Assembly (NCBI GenBank): GCA_963701385.1
Contig: CAVOZW010000005.1
Coordinates: forward strand, 1-64,000
Source: B30-G6 sp963701385
GTDB lineage: Bacteria > Desulfobacterota > Desulfobacteria > Desulfobacterales > B30-G6
Length of the DNA stretch: 64,000 bases
Reading direction: 5' to 3'
In this document: piece after piece, positions 48,179 to 57,570 of the stretch
Numbering within the stretch: the stretch's first letter is position 1
How the letters are laid out: every line of letters begins with the position of its first letter
Program-made: the position numbers and the translations under genes
The notes under the pieces: generated by a model
The model's database searches: none
Seen by the model: only the letters and a program-made list of their open reading frames with translations
What the model was told of the DNA's origin: nothing

Positions 48179-48208
48179 ACCGTATGCGATTAAGTTGGCG
48201 ATGTCAAT
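48179..48208 (-). promoter_or_regulatory. Promoter candidate for metK-ahcY
   Basis: On the minus strand, TTGACA at 48208-48203, an 18-base spacer and TACGGT at 48184-48179, leaving a leader of about 70 bases before metK. The -35 box is perfect; the -10 box is weak. Confidence 0.45.
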
Positions 48209-48247
48209 ATATGATGGAAGGGTTTTTATGCCTGTCTCTAAATCTAT

Positions 48248-48269
48248 GCGAGCGCTTGAATACGCTCGC
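48248..48269 (-). terminator. Hairpin after cytidylate-kinase-like gene
   Basis: GCGAGCG and CGCTCGC form a 7-bp GC-rich stem around an 8-base loop, 13 bases past the stop codon. The T-run is poor, so termination may be partial. Confidence 0.45.
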
Positions 48270-48281
48270 CGGGAGGCTGTT

Positions 48282-48905
48282 TTACTCTGTTGTTGAAGCG
48301 ACGATCATTTGACAGATCAGGTTTTCGGCCATCTTTAGATCCAGACGATTCATGTTGAGGACCAGGTGGTAAAGACCGGGGTTGTCATAATCTTTTTTGT
48401 GTAATTTTCGGTATAGACTTATTCGACGCTTATCTTCGTTGGTGACGACCTGAGTCGCCTTCTTTTCGGAAAATTGATAGCGGTCGACCAGGAATTTCAC
48501 ACGGTTTTCAAATTCGTTCACCAGGAGGATGTGGAATGCATCCGGATGGTCGTTCAGGATGTACTGGCTGCCGCGACCGATAATGACCACGTTATTTTCA
48601 TCGGCCATCTTGGCAACGATCAGGACCAGGTAGTCGAGATAGATCTGCTCGTCCAGATAGCCCCGTTCGTCTTTAAGGATCCGATCGATCCATTTCTGGG
48701 AAACCATGGAAGATATGACCCGCGACAACTTGGTGCCGGCTTCTTTTTCAAAGGCTTCGACCCACTGGGGTGAAACATTCGCTTCTCTGGCAATTTCCTG
48801 GATGATTTCCGTATCCGCAAAGGTGTATCCGAGTCTGTTCGCAATCATTTTTCCTAGAGATATTCCCCCGGCGCCGAATTGTCTCGATATGGTGAGGACA
48901 GCCAT
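48282..48905 (-). CDS. Cytidylate kinase-like P-loop protein
   Basis: 207 residues. It starts MAVLTISRQFGAGGISLGKMIA, a P-loop variant shared by the cytidylate-kinase-like family, followed by IIQEIAREANVS, VVIIGRGSQYIL and a late RLDLKMAENLI. True CMP kinase motifs for base recognition are not obvious, so the phosphate acceptor is uncertain. GGAGG precedes the ATG. It is followed by the SAM-synthesis genes and preceded by a double-Usp gene. Confidence 0.82.
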   Translation of the reverse strand: MAVLTISRQFGAGGISLGKMIANRLGYTFADTEIIQEIAREANVSPQWVEAFEKEAGTKLSRVISSMVSQKWIDRILKDERGYLDEQIYLDYLVLIVAKMADENNVVIIGRGSQYILNDHPDAFHILLVNEFENRVKFLVDRYQFSEKKATQVVTNEDKRRISLYRKLHKKDYDNPGLYHLVLNMNRLDLKMAENLICQMIVASTTE

Positions 48906-48926
48906 CTATATTACCTCCAATGCTGA

Positions 48927-49802
48927 TTATGTTGCTGGTGGAATCAGTAACGTGGGGATGATCGTGTTTTCCGTCAGGGATCGCGACGTACTTCCGATCA
49001 GTTTTTCCTTGAGTGACGGCGTTGAAGAGGTGCCGGCGATAACCATGGTCGCGTTAGACTCTTTTGCCGCCGTTAGTATTTCTTTGGCCGGGGTTCCGAC
49101 GAAAACCCCAGGCGATGCGTCGATCCCTTCTGCAATGAGCATATCGCACAGGTCATCGAGTTTGCGGCGAATTTTCTTTCTGGTTTTCTGAACACCCATG
49201 GCCGATGCTTCTTTCAAGCTCTTCGGGTCAACCACATGGATAATGGTAGCTTTTTTAATAACCTTGTTCATGGGCTTCAAATAGTCGATCGCTAATTGAC
49301 CGGTCTTGGAAAAACAGGTGGCGAGCAGGGGTCGTTCAAAGGGTTTTTCTACGGCAATAGTGTTGTCGGCTTTATACTTGTAAACCAGCAACGGGGTCCG
49401 TGAGCGGCGGATAATTTCAAAGATACCCGAGGACGAATAAAGCTGTTCGATACGGCCTTTTTTTTCATGGCCGACGACCACGAGGTCGATCATTTCTTTT
49501 TCAATGGTCGAGAGCACCTGTTTTACCAGGCTGCCCACAACGATATAGGCGCCGACTTCGAGCCCCCTTTCAAAGAGGGTTTCGGCCCAGTTGATAAAGC
49601 GGATATTGGCCATCTCCCTCAGGCGGACCTCTTCACCCTTTTGGTAGCCTTTTCCCCTTCTCAAGGCAACTTTGTCGCGTTCGATGACATTGAGAAAAAC
49701 GACGTGATTTAGGGAGACCTTCGTCAGATCCATCAAAGACTCAACGGCATCAAACCAAAGCTCTTCAAACTTGGTAACGACTAATATTTTGCGGACATCC
49801 AT
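48927..49802 (-). CDS. Tandem universal stress protein (two Usp domains)
   Basis: 291 residues. First Usp domain about 1-145: starts RKILVVTKFEELWFDAVESLMDL, with VVGSLVKQVLSTIEKEMIDLVVVGHEKKG. Second about 160-291: RPLLATCFSKTGQLAIDYL, ending GTPAKEILTAAKESNATMVIAGTSSTPSLKEKLIGSTSRSL, where the G-x2-G-x9-G[ST] ATP-binding pattern is partly kept. Such doubles act as stress-linked ATP- or ligand-binding proteins. A second double-Usp gene lies at 53539-54423, with a two-component pair between them. Confidence 0.9.
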   Translation of the reverse strand: MDVRKILVVTKFEELWFDAVESLMDLTKVSLNHVVFLNVIERDKVALRRGKGYQKGEEVRLREMANIRFINWAETLFERGLEVGAYIVVGSLVKQVLSTIEKEMIDLVVVGHEKKGRIEQLYSSSGIFEIIRRSRTPLLVYKYKADNTIAVEKPFERPLLATCFSKTGQLAIDYLKPMNKVIKKATIIHVVDPKSLKEASAMGVQKTRKKIRRKLDDLCDMLIAEGIDASPGVFVGTPAKEILTAAKESNATMVIAGTSSTPSLKEKLIGSTSRSLTENTIIPTLLIPPAT

Positions 49803-49896
49803 AATGGCTATTCCTTCTGAACTCGTATGTTTGAAAGGACGCAGTCACCCAGCGAACCTTATGCTGGGTGGGCAGCCGGCACCTGGGCAAACCGCC

Positions 49897-50289
49897 TCAT
49901 TTGATAAACTTATTGATGGCCGCTGAAAGTTCTTCGGGTTCAACCGGCTTTTCAAGGTATATTTCGGGTTCCGGTACACTTTCGCCACCAAACTCGGTCA
50001 GGGCTTTCTGCGAACGCAGAAAGGTCTTTTTTGCAATGCCGGAGAGAAGAATCACGGGAATGTGTTTCAGAGACTTGTCGGTTTTCAAATCCCTGAAGAG
50101 CCTGATACCACTCTGCCTCGGCATGAGCACATCCAGAATGACAAGATCCGGTTGCTCCTCTTTCAACAGTTTGAGGCCTTCCTCCCCATTGCTGGCTTCA
50201 ATGGGTGTAAACCCATTTTCCTCTACGACGGTCACATTGAACAATCTCACATCAGGGTCGTCATCTACGACAAGTACTTTTTTGTTCAT
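49897..50289 (-). CDS. Single-domain response regulator
   Basis: 130 residues from the ATG at 50289, with GGGAGG 7 bases upstream. The receiver fold has the acidic pocket VVDDDPDV, phospho-acceptor Asp53 in LVILDVLMP, a Ser in the Thr/Ser switch position (VILLSGIAKK) and a Lys in LEKPVEP. There is no DNA-binding output domain, so it probably acts by contact, like CheY, or as a phosphorelay step. It lies 84 bases downstream of the histidine kinase, on the same strand, and is its likely partner. Confidence 0.92.
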   Translation of the reverse strand: MNKKVLVVDDDPDVRLFNVTVVEENGFTPIEASNGEEGLKLLKEEQPDLVILDVLMPRQSGIRLFRDLKTDKSLKHIPVILLSGIAKKTFLRSQKALTEFGGESVPEPEIYLEKPVEPEELSAAINKFIK

Positions 50290-50373
50290 GGTAAGGCCTC
50301 CCAATGCCTGAAGAAATAATATGGCGCGGCGGTGTTGTATCACCCAATTCGGCAACCTTGTAGCAGAGTCGAA

Positions 50374-53300
50374 TTATCCCGTAACATCAGGATGCTCGCT
50401 TTCTTTTTGTTTAAAGGGCAATTTCATGATAAAGGTCGTGCCCTGTTTTAAATTAGAAATAACCTCGATGGTTCCATGGTGTTCTTCGATGAGCTTACGG
50501 GTGACGAGCAACCCCAGCCCCGTGCCTTTGGCGCCCTTTGTACTGAAAAAAGAAGAAAAGAGCTTTGCCTTGACCCTGTCGGACATACCGGAACCATTGT
50601 CTGAAACTTCAAATCGGATGGTGGTTTCTCCTTCCAGCGCCGTTCGGACGTGAACGGTGTGTTTTTTGTCGACACTGTCGTCGAAAATGCATGCATCAAT
50701 GGCGTTGGATACCAGGTTGAGCAGGCATTGGTGAAGGGTGTTCGGATCCATCATTACTTCATCGATGGACGTCGAGAAATCTTTGAAGACACCGATACCA
50801 TGGGTGTAGGCATTCTCTTTTACGAGCTCACAGACGTCGTCGGCGATATTGTTGGGGAAACAGTTCTGGTATTCGGGCTCTCTTTCTTTGGAATAGGAGA
50901 GGAGGCTCATGACAAGATCTGAGGTTTGATCGATGTTGCGCTTGATCATCTGCCAGCCGTTAACCAGCTTGTCGGTGTTGTTTTTATCAATGCCCAGGTC
51001 CACCAGGTAGCGCCCCCCTTTGAAGCCGGCTAGAATGTTTTTGATGCCATGGGCCATACCTGCCACGGTCTGGCCTATGGCGGCAAGGCGTTCTGAGTTG
51101 ATCAGTTCATGTTCGAGCTTTTTGATCTCCGTCAGGTCTTGAAAAAAGGCCACGCCTCCCATGATTTGATCGTTTTCAAACAGAGGTGTTCCTGAATAGT
51201 TAACCGGTATTTGCGCTCCTTTTTTTGACTGGATCGTCGCCTCTTCCCACAGCGTAAGGTGGCGCAGGTCGGGGATGTTTATTTTATCTTCGATGTCCTG
51301 GATGACTTTTTCGGGGAGAATCTTTTTGGCGTCCAGCTTTTCGGGGGGCTAGGGCGTGAGTAGCCAAAAAGCCGTTCAGCCTCCGGATTGAAAAGAACGA
51401 TGTTCCAGTTGGCATCTGTTGCCACGATGGCATTGTTGGAACAGCTGATGAGCTTGGACTGAAAATTGGCTCTGCGACGGACTTCTTCCTGCAAAATCGA
51501 ATTTTCAATGGCCACACCCATGCGGTTGCCGATAAGGGTAAGGACTTGCCTGTCTTCTGTGGCGAACTTTCTGATCTGCCTGCTGGCGGCCCGGATAACA
51601 CCGAAGGCTTTTTTCTCTTTGTCCACCAGGGGGATATAGGCCAGGGAGTGGAATCCATTTTCTTTCAATACGACGATTTCGTCGTTTTGAATGTTGGTAA
51701 TGTCTTCGAAGACTTCAAATTGATTGGACTGGGCCACCTTGAACACCATGCTGCTGCTGTCGGAAAAGTCGTATTTCCCACATAATTCACCATCTTGCCC
51801 GTGGCTGTATTTGAGATAAAATCTGCCGTCTTCGGCCAATGCAAATACGCAAATGGAATCAAATGAAAAAATATCGGTGACTTTCTGCAGGGCGTTTTTG
51901 ATCCTGCCATCCAGATCCAGCGGGGCACTCAATGTTGCATAAATAGAACAGAGGGTTGTCAATTCTCTGTTGCGCCTCTCGCGCTCTTCCTCGGCCCGTT
52001 TTTCCTCGGTTCGATCCAGAATGGTTTCGATGGCGCCCACCACGACACCATCCGAATCTGTTATGGGGGCCGCCGTGAAAAAGATCCATTTCTTTTCTTC
52101 TTGCCCAAGACCGAAGTATTCTTCGGCTTCATAGGCGCCGTCTATCAGTTCGGATTTTTTCCACTGGGGCCCATAATATTCCCAGAATTCTTCTTCACCG
52201 GCCCTATCCAAAACCAGATCCGCCATGGTAGGTCTTTTTTCATCCCAGGAAGGCTTCCAGTGCTGATCGGTGCCGATGATCTCCTGGGCTGTATAGCCGG
52301 TTAATTTTTCGCAGGCTTTGTTCCAGTGGGTTACGATGTGCTCTTTGTTGATCACAAAGGTGGGTATGGTACTCCCCTGTATGATCTGGGCCATGGTTTT
52401 TTCGCTTGCCTTGAGAGCTTTGGCTCTTTGAGCGAGCTCAACGTTCTGCTTCTCGCGCTCTGCTTCGGCCTTTTTGGCTTCGGTTTGGTCCCAGATAGTT
52501 TCGATGGCGCCGATGATGATGCCTTCTTGTGAACGGATGGGGGCAGCCGCGAAAAAGCACCATTTGCCTCCATTCCCCAGTTTGGGAAAAAAGACCTCGG
52601 CTTCGTAAGCTTCTTCGAGCAGGGCGGATTTTTTCCATTTCGTTCCATACAGGTGCCTGATTTCCCGCTCACTGACCTGATCCAAAATGACGTCGGCCAT
52701 GGAAGGGCGCTCATGATTGTAAAAGGGCTTCCATTGATTCTTGGTCCCCACCATGTCCTTGGCGGGCAGGCCCGTGAGAGTTTCTAGGGCCCTGTTCCAG
52801 TGGGTAATGATGTGATCGACGTCGATGACAAAGGTCGGAATGGTGCTGCCCTGAATGATCTGGGACATGATCTGCTGGCTTGCGCTGATGGCACACGTTT
52901 TTTCCTTCAGGGCGAGGTTGTTCTGCCTACGCTCTTCCTGAATTCTTTTCTCCTCTGTTTTGTCTTGGATTGTTTCGATGGCGCCGATGGTGATGTCCTG
53001 CGAGTTTTTAATGGGTGCGGCGGTGAAAAAAAGCCACTTGCCATCATCGCCAAGGTGCTCAAAATACTCTTCGGCTTCATAGGCCCCATCGACGAGGTCC
53101 GATTTTTTCCACTTGGTGCCATAGTAGCGCCAGACCTCCTCCTCCTTGACGCCGTCCAGAACCAGATCGGCCATGATGGGACGTTTTTTTGAACGGAAAG
53201 GTTTCCATTGCTGGCTGGTACCGATAATCTGATCTGCGGAGTAGCCCGTCAGCTTTTCGCAGGCTTTATTCCAGTGGGTAACGACGTGGTTTTTGTCGAT

Positions 53301-53519
53301 CAGGAATGTGGCGATGGTGCTGCCCTGAATGGCTTGAAACAGGGCCCTTTCACTGTCCAACAGATCTTTTCGGCTTGCCTGGGGTGAGCTGTCCTGTTCT
53401 ACGGTCGACAGCATAACGGTTTCGTTAAACGGGTCAAGAATATCTTCGATTTCTCTGCTCATGTCTTTTTCTTTAGGGGCCTTTTTCGGGCCCTGTGTTT
53501 TTTTTGATCGCTCTATCAT
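50374..53519 (-). CDS. Triple-PAS, GAF histidine kinase, frame broken at a poly-C run
   Basis: Three tandem PAS modules of about 150 residues, near 60-195, 212-345 and 365-500, are near copies. Each has FLI/FVIDKDHV-THWNKACEKLTGY, GT-QWKPF and an ending AAPI-GAIETI-D-TE. A GAF-like domain follows near 535-670, then a fourth PAS. At about 51344-51349 a run of six C's puts the frame off by one; one more C restores SPPEKLDAKKILPEKVIQDI. The kinase part has the H-box AGMAHGIKNILAGF, N-box NLVSNAIDAC, DNGSGMSD and GTGLGL. There are no membrane helices, so it is probably cytosolic. The break may be a sequencing slip, a mutation or phase variation. Confidence 0.85.
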
Positions 53520-53538
53520 GGGTGACTGTTCAACCTTT

Positions 53539-54423
53539 TTATGGTATCAGCAAAACCGGCAGTTCAGACAGTTCCGCTATTTGATGAGAAACACCGCCCA
53601 GCCAGTATTCGCGAAACCAGTCTTTTCCGGTTTTCCCCATCACAATCATGGAGGCATTATGGTCTCTTGAAAGTCTGATAATCTCCTGTACGGTTTTACC
53701 GGCTGAAAGGTGATGCTCGGCGTTCATGCCAAACTGTTCGATTTTTCGACAGTAGCCTTGAAGCCGCAATTGGCTTTCCTTTTCAATCTGGCTGAGCCTC
53801 TCACGGCTCATGCCTTTGGATAATTTGGCATCGATGACGTGTACCACGATGACGGTTTTTGCGAGGCCTTTAAGGGCTGACATGTATTGACTTGCATTCT
53901 CAGATGGTTGCGACCAGTCCGTGGCCAGCATCGGGCGCTCAAAAAAATGTTCGTTGGTTCGTGTGAGCTGCTCCTGTTCCCATTCAAACTGAACCATATA
54001 CTTGCTCATGAGAACAGGGACGGTGCTGCGGCGCAGGATGTCCATGATGTGTGAACCGACGTATACCTTTTCCATTAAGGATCTTTTTTTCCTGCCGATG
54101 ACGATCAGGTCGACGTTTTCCTTTTTGGCAATCGACAAAATTTCCGCATTCGGGGCTCCCACTTCGATCCTGATGTGGCTCTCAATGCCGTGTTGGGCGA
54201 TAATTTCCTGCCAGTCCTCAAACCGCATGCGTGCTTCTGCTTTTAACTGGGTGACCGTTTCTTTCAGGTAGCCGCCATACGGAACGAAAGAAACATCATC
54301 TCTTGGAATGATATGGGTTAGGACGATGGATTCCAGACCTGCTTTTTTCAGTTCTAGGATGGTCTTCAGGGAGTTGAGTGCCAGTTCTCTGAAGTGTGTA
54401 TGAAACAAAACCTTTTTAAACAT
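53539..54423 (-). CDS. Tandem universal stress protein (two Usp domains)
   Basis: 294 residues from the ATG at 54423, with AAGGAG upstream. First domain: KKVLFHTHFRELALNSLKTILEL, VGAPNAEILSIAKKENVDLIVIGRKKRSLMEKVYVGSHIMDIL, with a near-complete Usp nucleotide loop. Second: RPMLATDWSQPSENASQYMSALKGL, ending NASMIVMGKTGKDWFREYWLGGVSHQIA. It is related to the protein at 48927-49802. It lies just downstream of the NhaD-type antiporter gene and is probably cotranscribed with it and with the kinase. Confidence 0.9.
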   Translation of the reverse strand: MFKKVLFHTHFRELALNSLKTILELKKAGLESIVLTHIIPRDDVSFVPYGGYLKETVTQLKAEARMRFEDWQEIIAQHGIESHIRIEVGAPNAEILSIAKKENVDLIVIGRKKRSLMEKVYVGSHIMDILRRSTVPVLMSKYMVQFEWEQEQLTRTNEHFFERPMLATDWSQPSENASQYMSALKGLAKTVIVVHVIDAKLSKGMSRERLSQIEKESQLRLQGYCRKIEQFGMNAEHHLSAGKTVQEIIRLSRDHNASMIVMGKTGKDWFREYWLGGVSHQIAELSELPVLLIP

Positions 54424-54440
54424 TATTGCACAACTCCTTT

Positions 54441-55964
54441 TCAAAAGAAAATGAGCGAGACGACAGCGAAAGTGGGAATTAGAAAGATCACGGAATATTT
54501 CAATATATAGCCAAAGAAGCTCGGCATGGGTGTTCCGGTTTCTTCGGCAATCGAACGGACCATGAAGTTGGGGGCGTTGCCGATATAACTACACGCGCCG
54601 AAGAAAACCGCCCCGGTTGAAATGGCTTTTAAATAAACTGCGCTTTCAGTCATCATCAGGGGCACGGCCTGGGCCTCGGTGAGGTCGGAATAGAAACTTC
54701 CCAGCGCCGTGTTGAAAAAGGTGAGATACGTAGGGGCGTTGTCCAGAAAACTGGACAGCGTGCCGGTTATCCAGAAGTAATGATATGGTTTTTCCACCAT
54801 GTTGATCAGGAATGCCAGATCGCCATGGGTGCCGGCCTTCAGTATCAGCAGACAGGGTATCATGGTAATAAAAATACCGATGAAGAGATAGGCCACCTCA
54901 ATGATGGGGAACCAGGTAAATTCATTGTCCTCCCTAAGCTGAATGGGGGTTGCAACCAGGGAAGCGATACCCAGAAGAATCAGAAGGCCGTCACGGAGCC
55001 AGTCTTGAATTGCCCGGTGAACTCCCAGGATGTTAATTTCGCCCAGATCAACCATGCCGCTCATCAGGACAGCACCCACCACACCGCCAAGAAATAGAAA
55101 GTTGTAAGTTCCTTCGATCTTGAGAGATTCTTTGGCTTCTTCCTTGGGAACCGAAACAGATTCTTTGCGGTAATAATAGGTGTCCATGAAGAAATAAATG
55201 GTCAGAAGCAGCACAGACACCACCAGCATGTGGGGCAGAATTTTAAATGTCCAGAAGAAGGTGACGCCATGCAGATAGCCTAGAAACAAGGGCGGATCGC
55301 CCAGAGGCGTGAGGGATCCGCCTATATTGGCCACCAGAAAAATGAAAAAAACCACCATGAAGGTTCTGTTCTTGCGATAGTTGTTGGCTCTCAGGAACGG
55401 GCGTATCAAGAGCATGGCCGCTCCGGTGGTTCCCATCCAAGAAGCCAGAATGGTCCCTAATATCAATATGATAGTATTCACGAACGGCGTCCCCCTCAGG
55501 GAGCCCCGCAGTAGAATGCCGCCTGAAATCGTATAAAGCGACCACAGGAGGATGATAAACGGCACATAGTCCACCAGGATGATATGCAGGATCTCGTACA
55601 GGGCGCCGCTTTTGAATACCCATAAAAAGGGGATGCCTAACGTTGCGGCCCAAAAAGCGGAGACCTTGCCGAAGTGATGATGCCAGAAGTTGGCTAGAAG
55701 CAGGGGCATCAGGGCGATGGAAAGCAACATGCCGGCAAAGGGGATGCAGCTCCACAAGGGCAGGATTTCACCCAAATTGGCATGCCCGTTTGCATGTGTT
55801 GGTGCTGAGGATGAAAAATTGTCAGCCGCATGGTCGTCCGGAGTCTTGGCAGGCTGACTGATTCCGGCTGTATCCGGTGAGTGGGTTTGTGCTGGCACGG
55901 GGGCCGTCAAGAACAAGGTGCCTAATAAACAGAAAAGGGTTGCGGTTATTTTTAGGAAACGCAT
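54441..55964 (-). CDS. nhaD: NhaD-type sodium/proton antiporter
   Basis: 507 residues: a cleavable-looking signal (about 1-26), a short polar linker, then about 12 membrane helices. The NhaD hallmark GGSLTPLGDPPLFLGYL is present, along with SFLDNAPTYLTFFN and the closing YIGNAPNFMVRSIAEE. The family exchanges Na+ (or Li+) for H+ across the inner membrane. It is divergent from the F0 operon, whose c subunits carry a sodium-type site, so the two may share work on the sodium gradient; that link is inference. Confidence 0.88.
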   Translation of the reverse strand: MRFLKITATLFCLLGTLFLTAPVPAQTHSPDTAGISQPAKTPDDHAADNFSSSAPTHANGHANLGEILPLWSCIPFAGMLLSIALMPLLLANFWHHHFGKVSAFWAATLGIPFLWVFKSGALYEILHIILVDYVPFIILLWSLYTISGGILLRGSLRGTPFVNTIILILGTILASWMGTTGAAMLLIRPFLRANNYRKNRTFMVVFFIFLVANIGGSLTPLGDPPLFLGYLHGVTFFWTFKILPHMLVVSVLLLTIYFFMDTYYYRKESVSVPKEEAKESLKIEGTYNFLFLGGVVGAVLMSGMVDLGEINILGVHRAIQDWLRDGLLILLGIASLVATPIQLREDNEFTWFPIIEVAYLFIGIFITMIPCLLILKAGTHGDLAFLINMVEKPYHYFWITGTLSSFLDNAPTYLTFFNTALGSFYSDLTEAQAVPLMMTESAVYLKAISTGAVFFGACSYIGNAPNFMVRSIAEETGTPMPSFFGYILKYSVIFLIPTFAVVSLIFF

Positions 55965-56239
55965 TTACAAGCACCTTGCCTTATAGTATCTTTAAAAAAA
56001 TGTCCATCTGTTGGCAGATCGTCGATGTTGAAGCACACAGGCTGTTCAATGACACCGGCATCATCATCGGGGTTGAGTCAAGATATTGAAAGCACATCCT
56101 ATACGAAGTTTCAATATAATTCAACGCACGATCCAAAAACTGAAAAAATAATCGTTGCAATTTCAGATGCGTATGCTAACGAAGAAAACTTGTTTTTTTC
56201 TTCCCGGAGCATCTGTTTCTTTGATCGCTGGGGGCCTGC

Positions 56240-56473
56240 GTGAATCTGGATTATAAAAAGCATCGTGCCTGGGCAGAAAATCTTTCCATCGTTATGCAGA
56301 TTGGACTGACAATGGCAGGCTGTGTCGGCTTTTGCTTTTTTATCGGCCTGACCCTTGACCGTTGGTTCGGCATCCGGGGACCGTTTACGGTCGTATTTAT
56401 TCTTCTGGGGATAGCAGGCGGCGCAAATGTCGTCTACCGCCAGATTATGGATATCATCGAGCCGAAAAAGTAA
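56240..56473 (+). CDS. atpZ: AtpZ/AtpQ-like F0 accessory protein
   Basis: 77 residues from a GTG start. Two membrane helices (SIVMQIGLTMAGCVGFCFFIGL and FTVVFILLGIAGGANVVYRQI) are joined by TLDRWFGIRGP, the usual AtpZ/AtpQ layout. It opens the F0 operon, in the place where N-ATPase operons have atpQ. Members are thought to aid c-ring assembly or metal supply. Confidence 0.82.
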   Translation: MNLDYKKHRAWAENLSIVMQIGLTMAGCVGFCFFIGLTLDRWFGIRGPFTVVFILLGIAGGANVVYRQIMDIIEPKK

Positions 56474-56492
56474 ATTGTCATTTTAGGGAAAA

Positions 56493-56879
56493 ATGGAACC
56501 TATTCATCAGATACAGAAAAAATATGGATCCAGGGCCATGGTCGCGGCTGTTCTTGTAAGCCTGGTTTTTGTTTTGGTGGGACAAAAAGCCATCGCCAAG
56601 GGCCTGGTCCTCGGCTCCATTTTCAGCGTCATCAATTTTGTTCTCATGGGCGAAATCCTGCCCACGATCATTACAGCATCGCGTAAACGATCGGTTCTAT
56701 TCTCATTCGTCTCGATGTTGTTTCGATTGTTGTTGTTATCGACACCCCTCGTCTTGTCGCTGAAACTGGCCTACTTGAATTTTGCAGCTGCCGCTGTCGG
56801 CATTTTTATGGTACAGATCATGATCATGGTAGACCATCTCATCCGTTTGATTTATCGCGAGCGAATGCAAAGAACGTAA
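56493..56879 (+). CDS. atpI: ATP synthase subunit I (AtpI/AtpR-like)
   Basis: 128 residues with four membrane helices: AVLVSLVFVLVGQKA, AKGLVLGSIFSVINFVLMGE, FVSMLFRLLLLSTPLVLSL and AAVGIFMVQIMIMVDHLI. The pattern KGLVLGSIFSVINF is typical of AtpI, which helps build the c ring. It lies 19 bases after the atpZ-like gene and 12 bases before the a-subunit gene. Confidence 0.85.
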   Translation: MEPIHQIQKKYGSRAMVAAVLVSLVFVLVGQKAIAKGLVLGSIFSVINFVLMGEILPTIITASRKRSVLFSFVSMLFRLLLLSTPLVLSLKLAYLNFAAAAVGIFMVQIMIMVDHLIRLIYRERMQRT

Positions 56880-56891
56880 ATTAGGACTGTT

Positions 56892-57566
56892 ATGGGAGAA
56901 TTGGGTAGAATACATCAGCTGATCATACCTTTTTACGGGCATGATATCACGTTGAACCTGGAAGTTATCCTCATGACCTGGATTGTGTTTTTCCTGTTGA
57001 TCATCGTGGGCTTTTTGTTCACGCGCAAGCGAGCTATTTACCCAAGGGCGATGCAGGTCTTGGGTGAACTTTTTATCGGTCAGTTCTACCAGATTACCGA
57101 AGATGCCCTGGACAAAAAGATGGCAAAAACTTATGGACCCTTGATCTGCGCGCTATTCATGTTTCTTGTGCTGGCAAACTGGCTCGGTATTGTTCCCTAT
57201 CTGGAGGAACCCACAAAAGATCTGAATACACCCCTGAGTCTTGGCATCATGGGTTTTGTCATCGCCCATGCGGCCGGCATAAAATCGAAAGGTTTTAGAG
57301 CCTATGTCAAGGAATATTTTGAACCGATGTTTTTTATGATGCCGTTGAATGTCATTGGCGAACTGGCTAAAATTGTTTCCATATCCTTTCGGCTTTTTGG
57401 GAATATCATGGGAGGCTCGATCATTATCCTGGTAGTCTCTTACCTCACGTACAGCGTGCTCCTGCCGCCCTTGCTCAACGCATTTTTCGGCCTTTTTGTG
57501 GGCACGATACAGGCGTTTGTTTTTACCATGCTGACAGTTGTCTATATTTCGGTCCAGGTAAAGTAG
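56892..57566 (+). CDS. atpB: ATP synthase F0 subunit a
   Basis: 224 residues, five or six membrane helices. The essential arginine is in ELAKIVSISFRLFGNIMGGSI, near residue 172, and the last helix has FVGTIQAFVFTMLTVVYIS. The short N-terminus (GELGRIHQLIIPFYGHDITLN) matches deltaproteobacterial a subunits. It forms the ion path beside the c ring. Here it would have to work with both the fused and the single c proteins that follow. Confidence 0.93.
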   Translation: MGELGRIHQLIIPFYGHDITLNLEVILMTWIVFFLLIIVGFLFTRKRAIYPRAMQVLGELFIGQFYQITEDALDKKMAKTYGPLICALFMFLVLANWLGIVPYLEEPTKDLNTPLSLGIMGFVIAHAAGIKSKGFRAYVKEYFEPMFFMMPLNVIGELAKIVSISFRLFGNIMGGSIIILVVSYLTYSVLLPPLLNAFFGLFVGTIQAFVFTMLTVVYISVQVK

Positions 57567-57570
57567 AACA

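Noticed and set aside
48106..48281. SAM or SAH riboswitch before metK-ahcY
   Set aside because: The leader is short and I could not draw the conserved pairings of any known SAM or SAH riboswitch; only a promoter and an upstream hairpin are visible.
56085..56120. TATAAT-like promoter before the F0 operon (56115-56120)
   Set aside because: The -10 box is perfect but no -35 box lies at the right distance; a 7-bp inverted repeat (ATTGAAA/TTTCAAT) overlaps it. Not strong enough to list.
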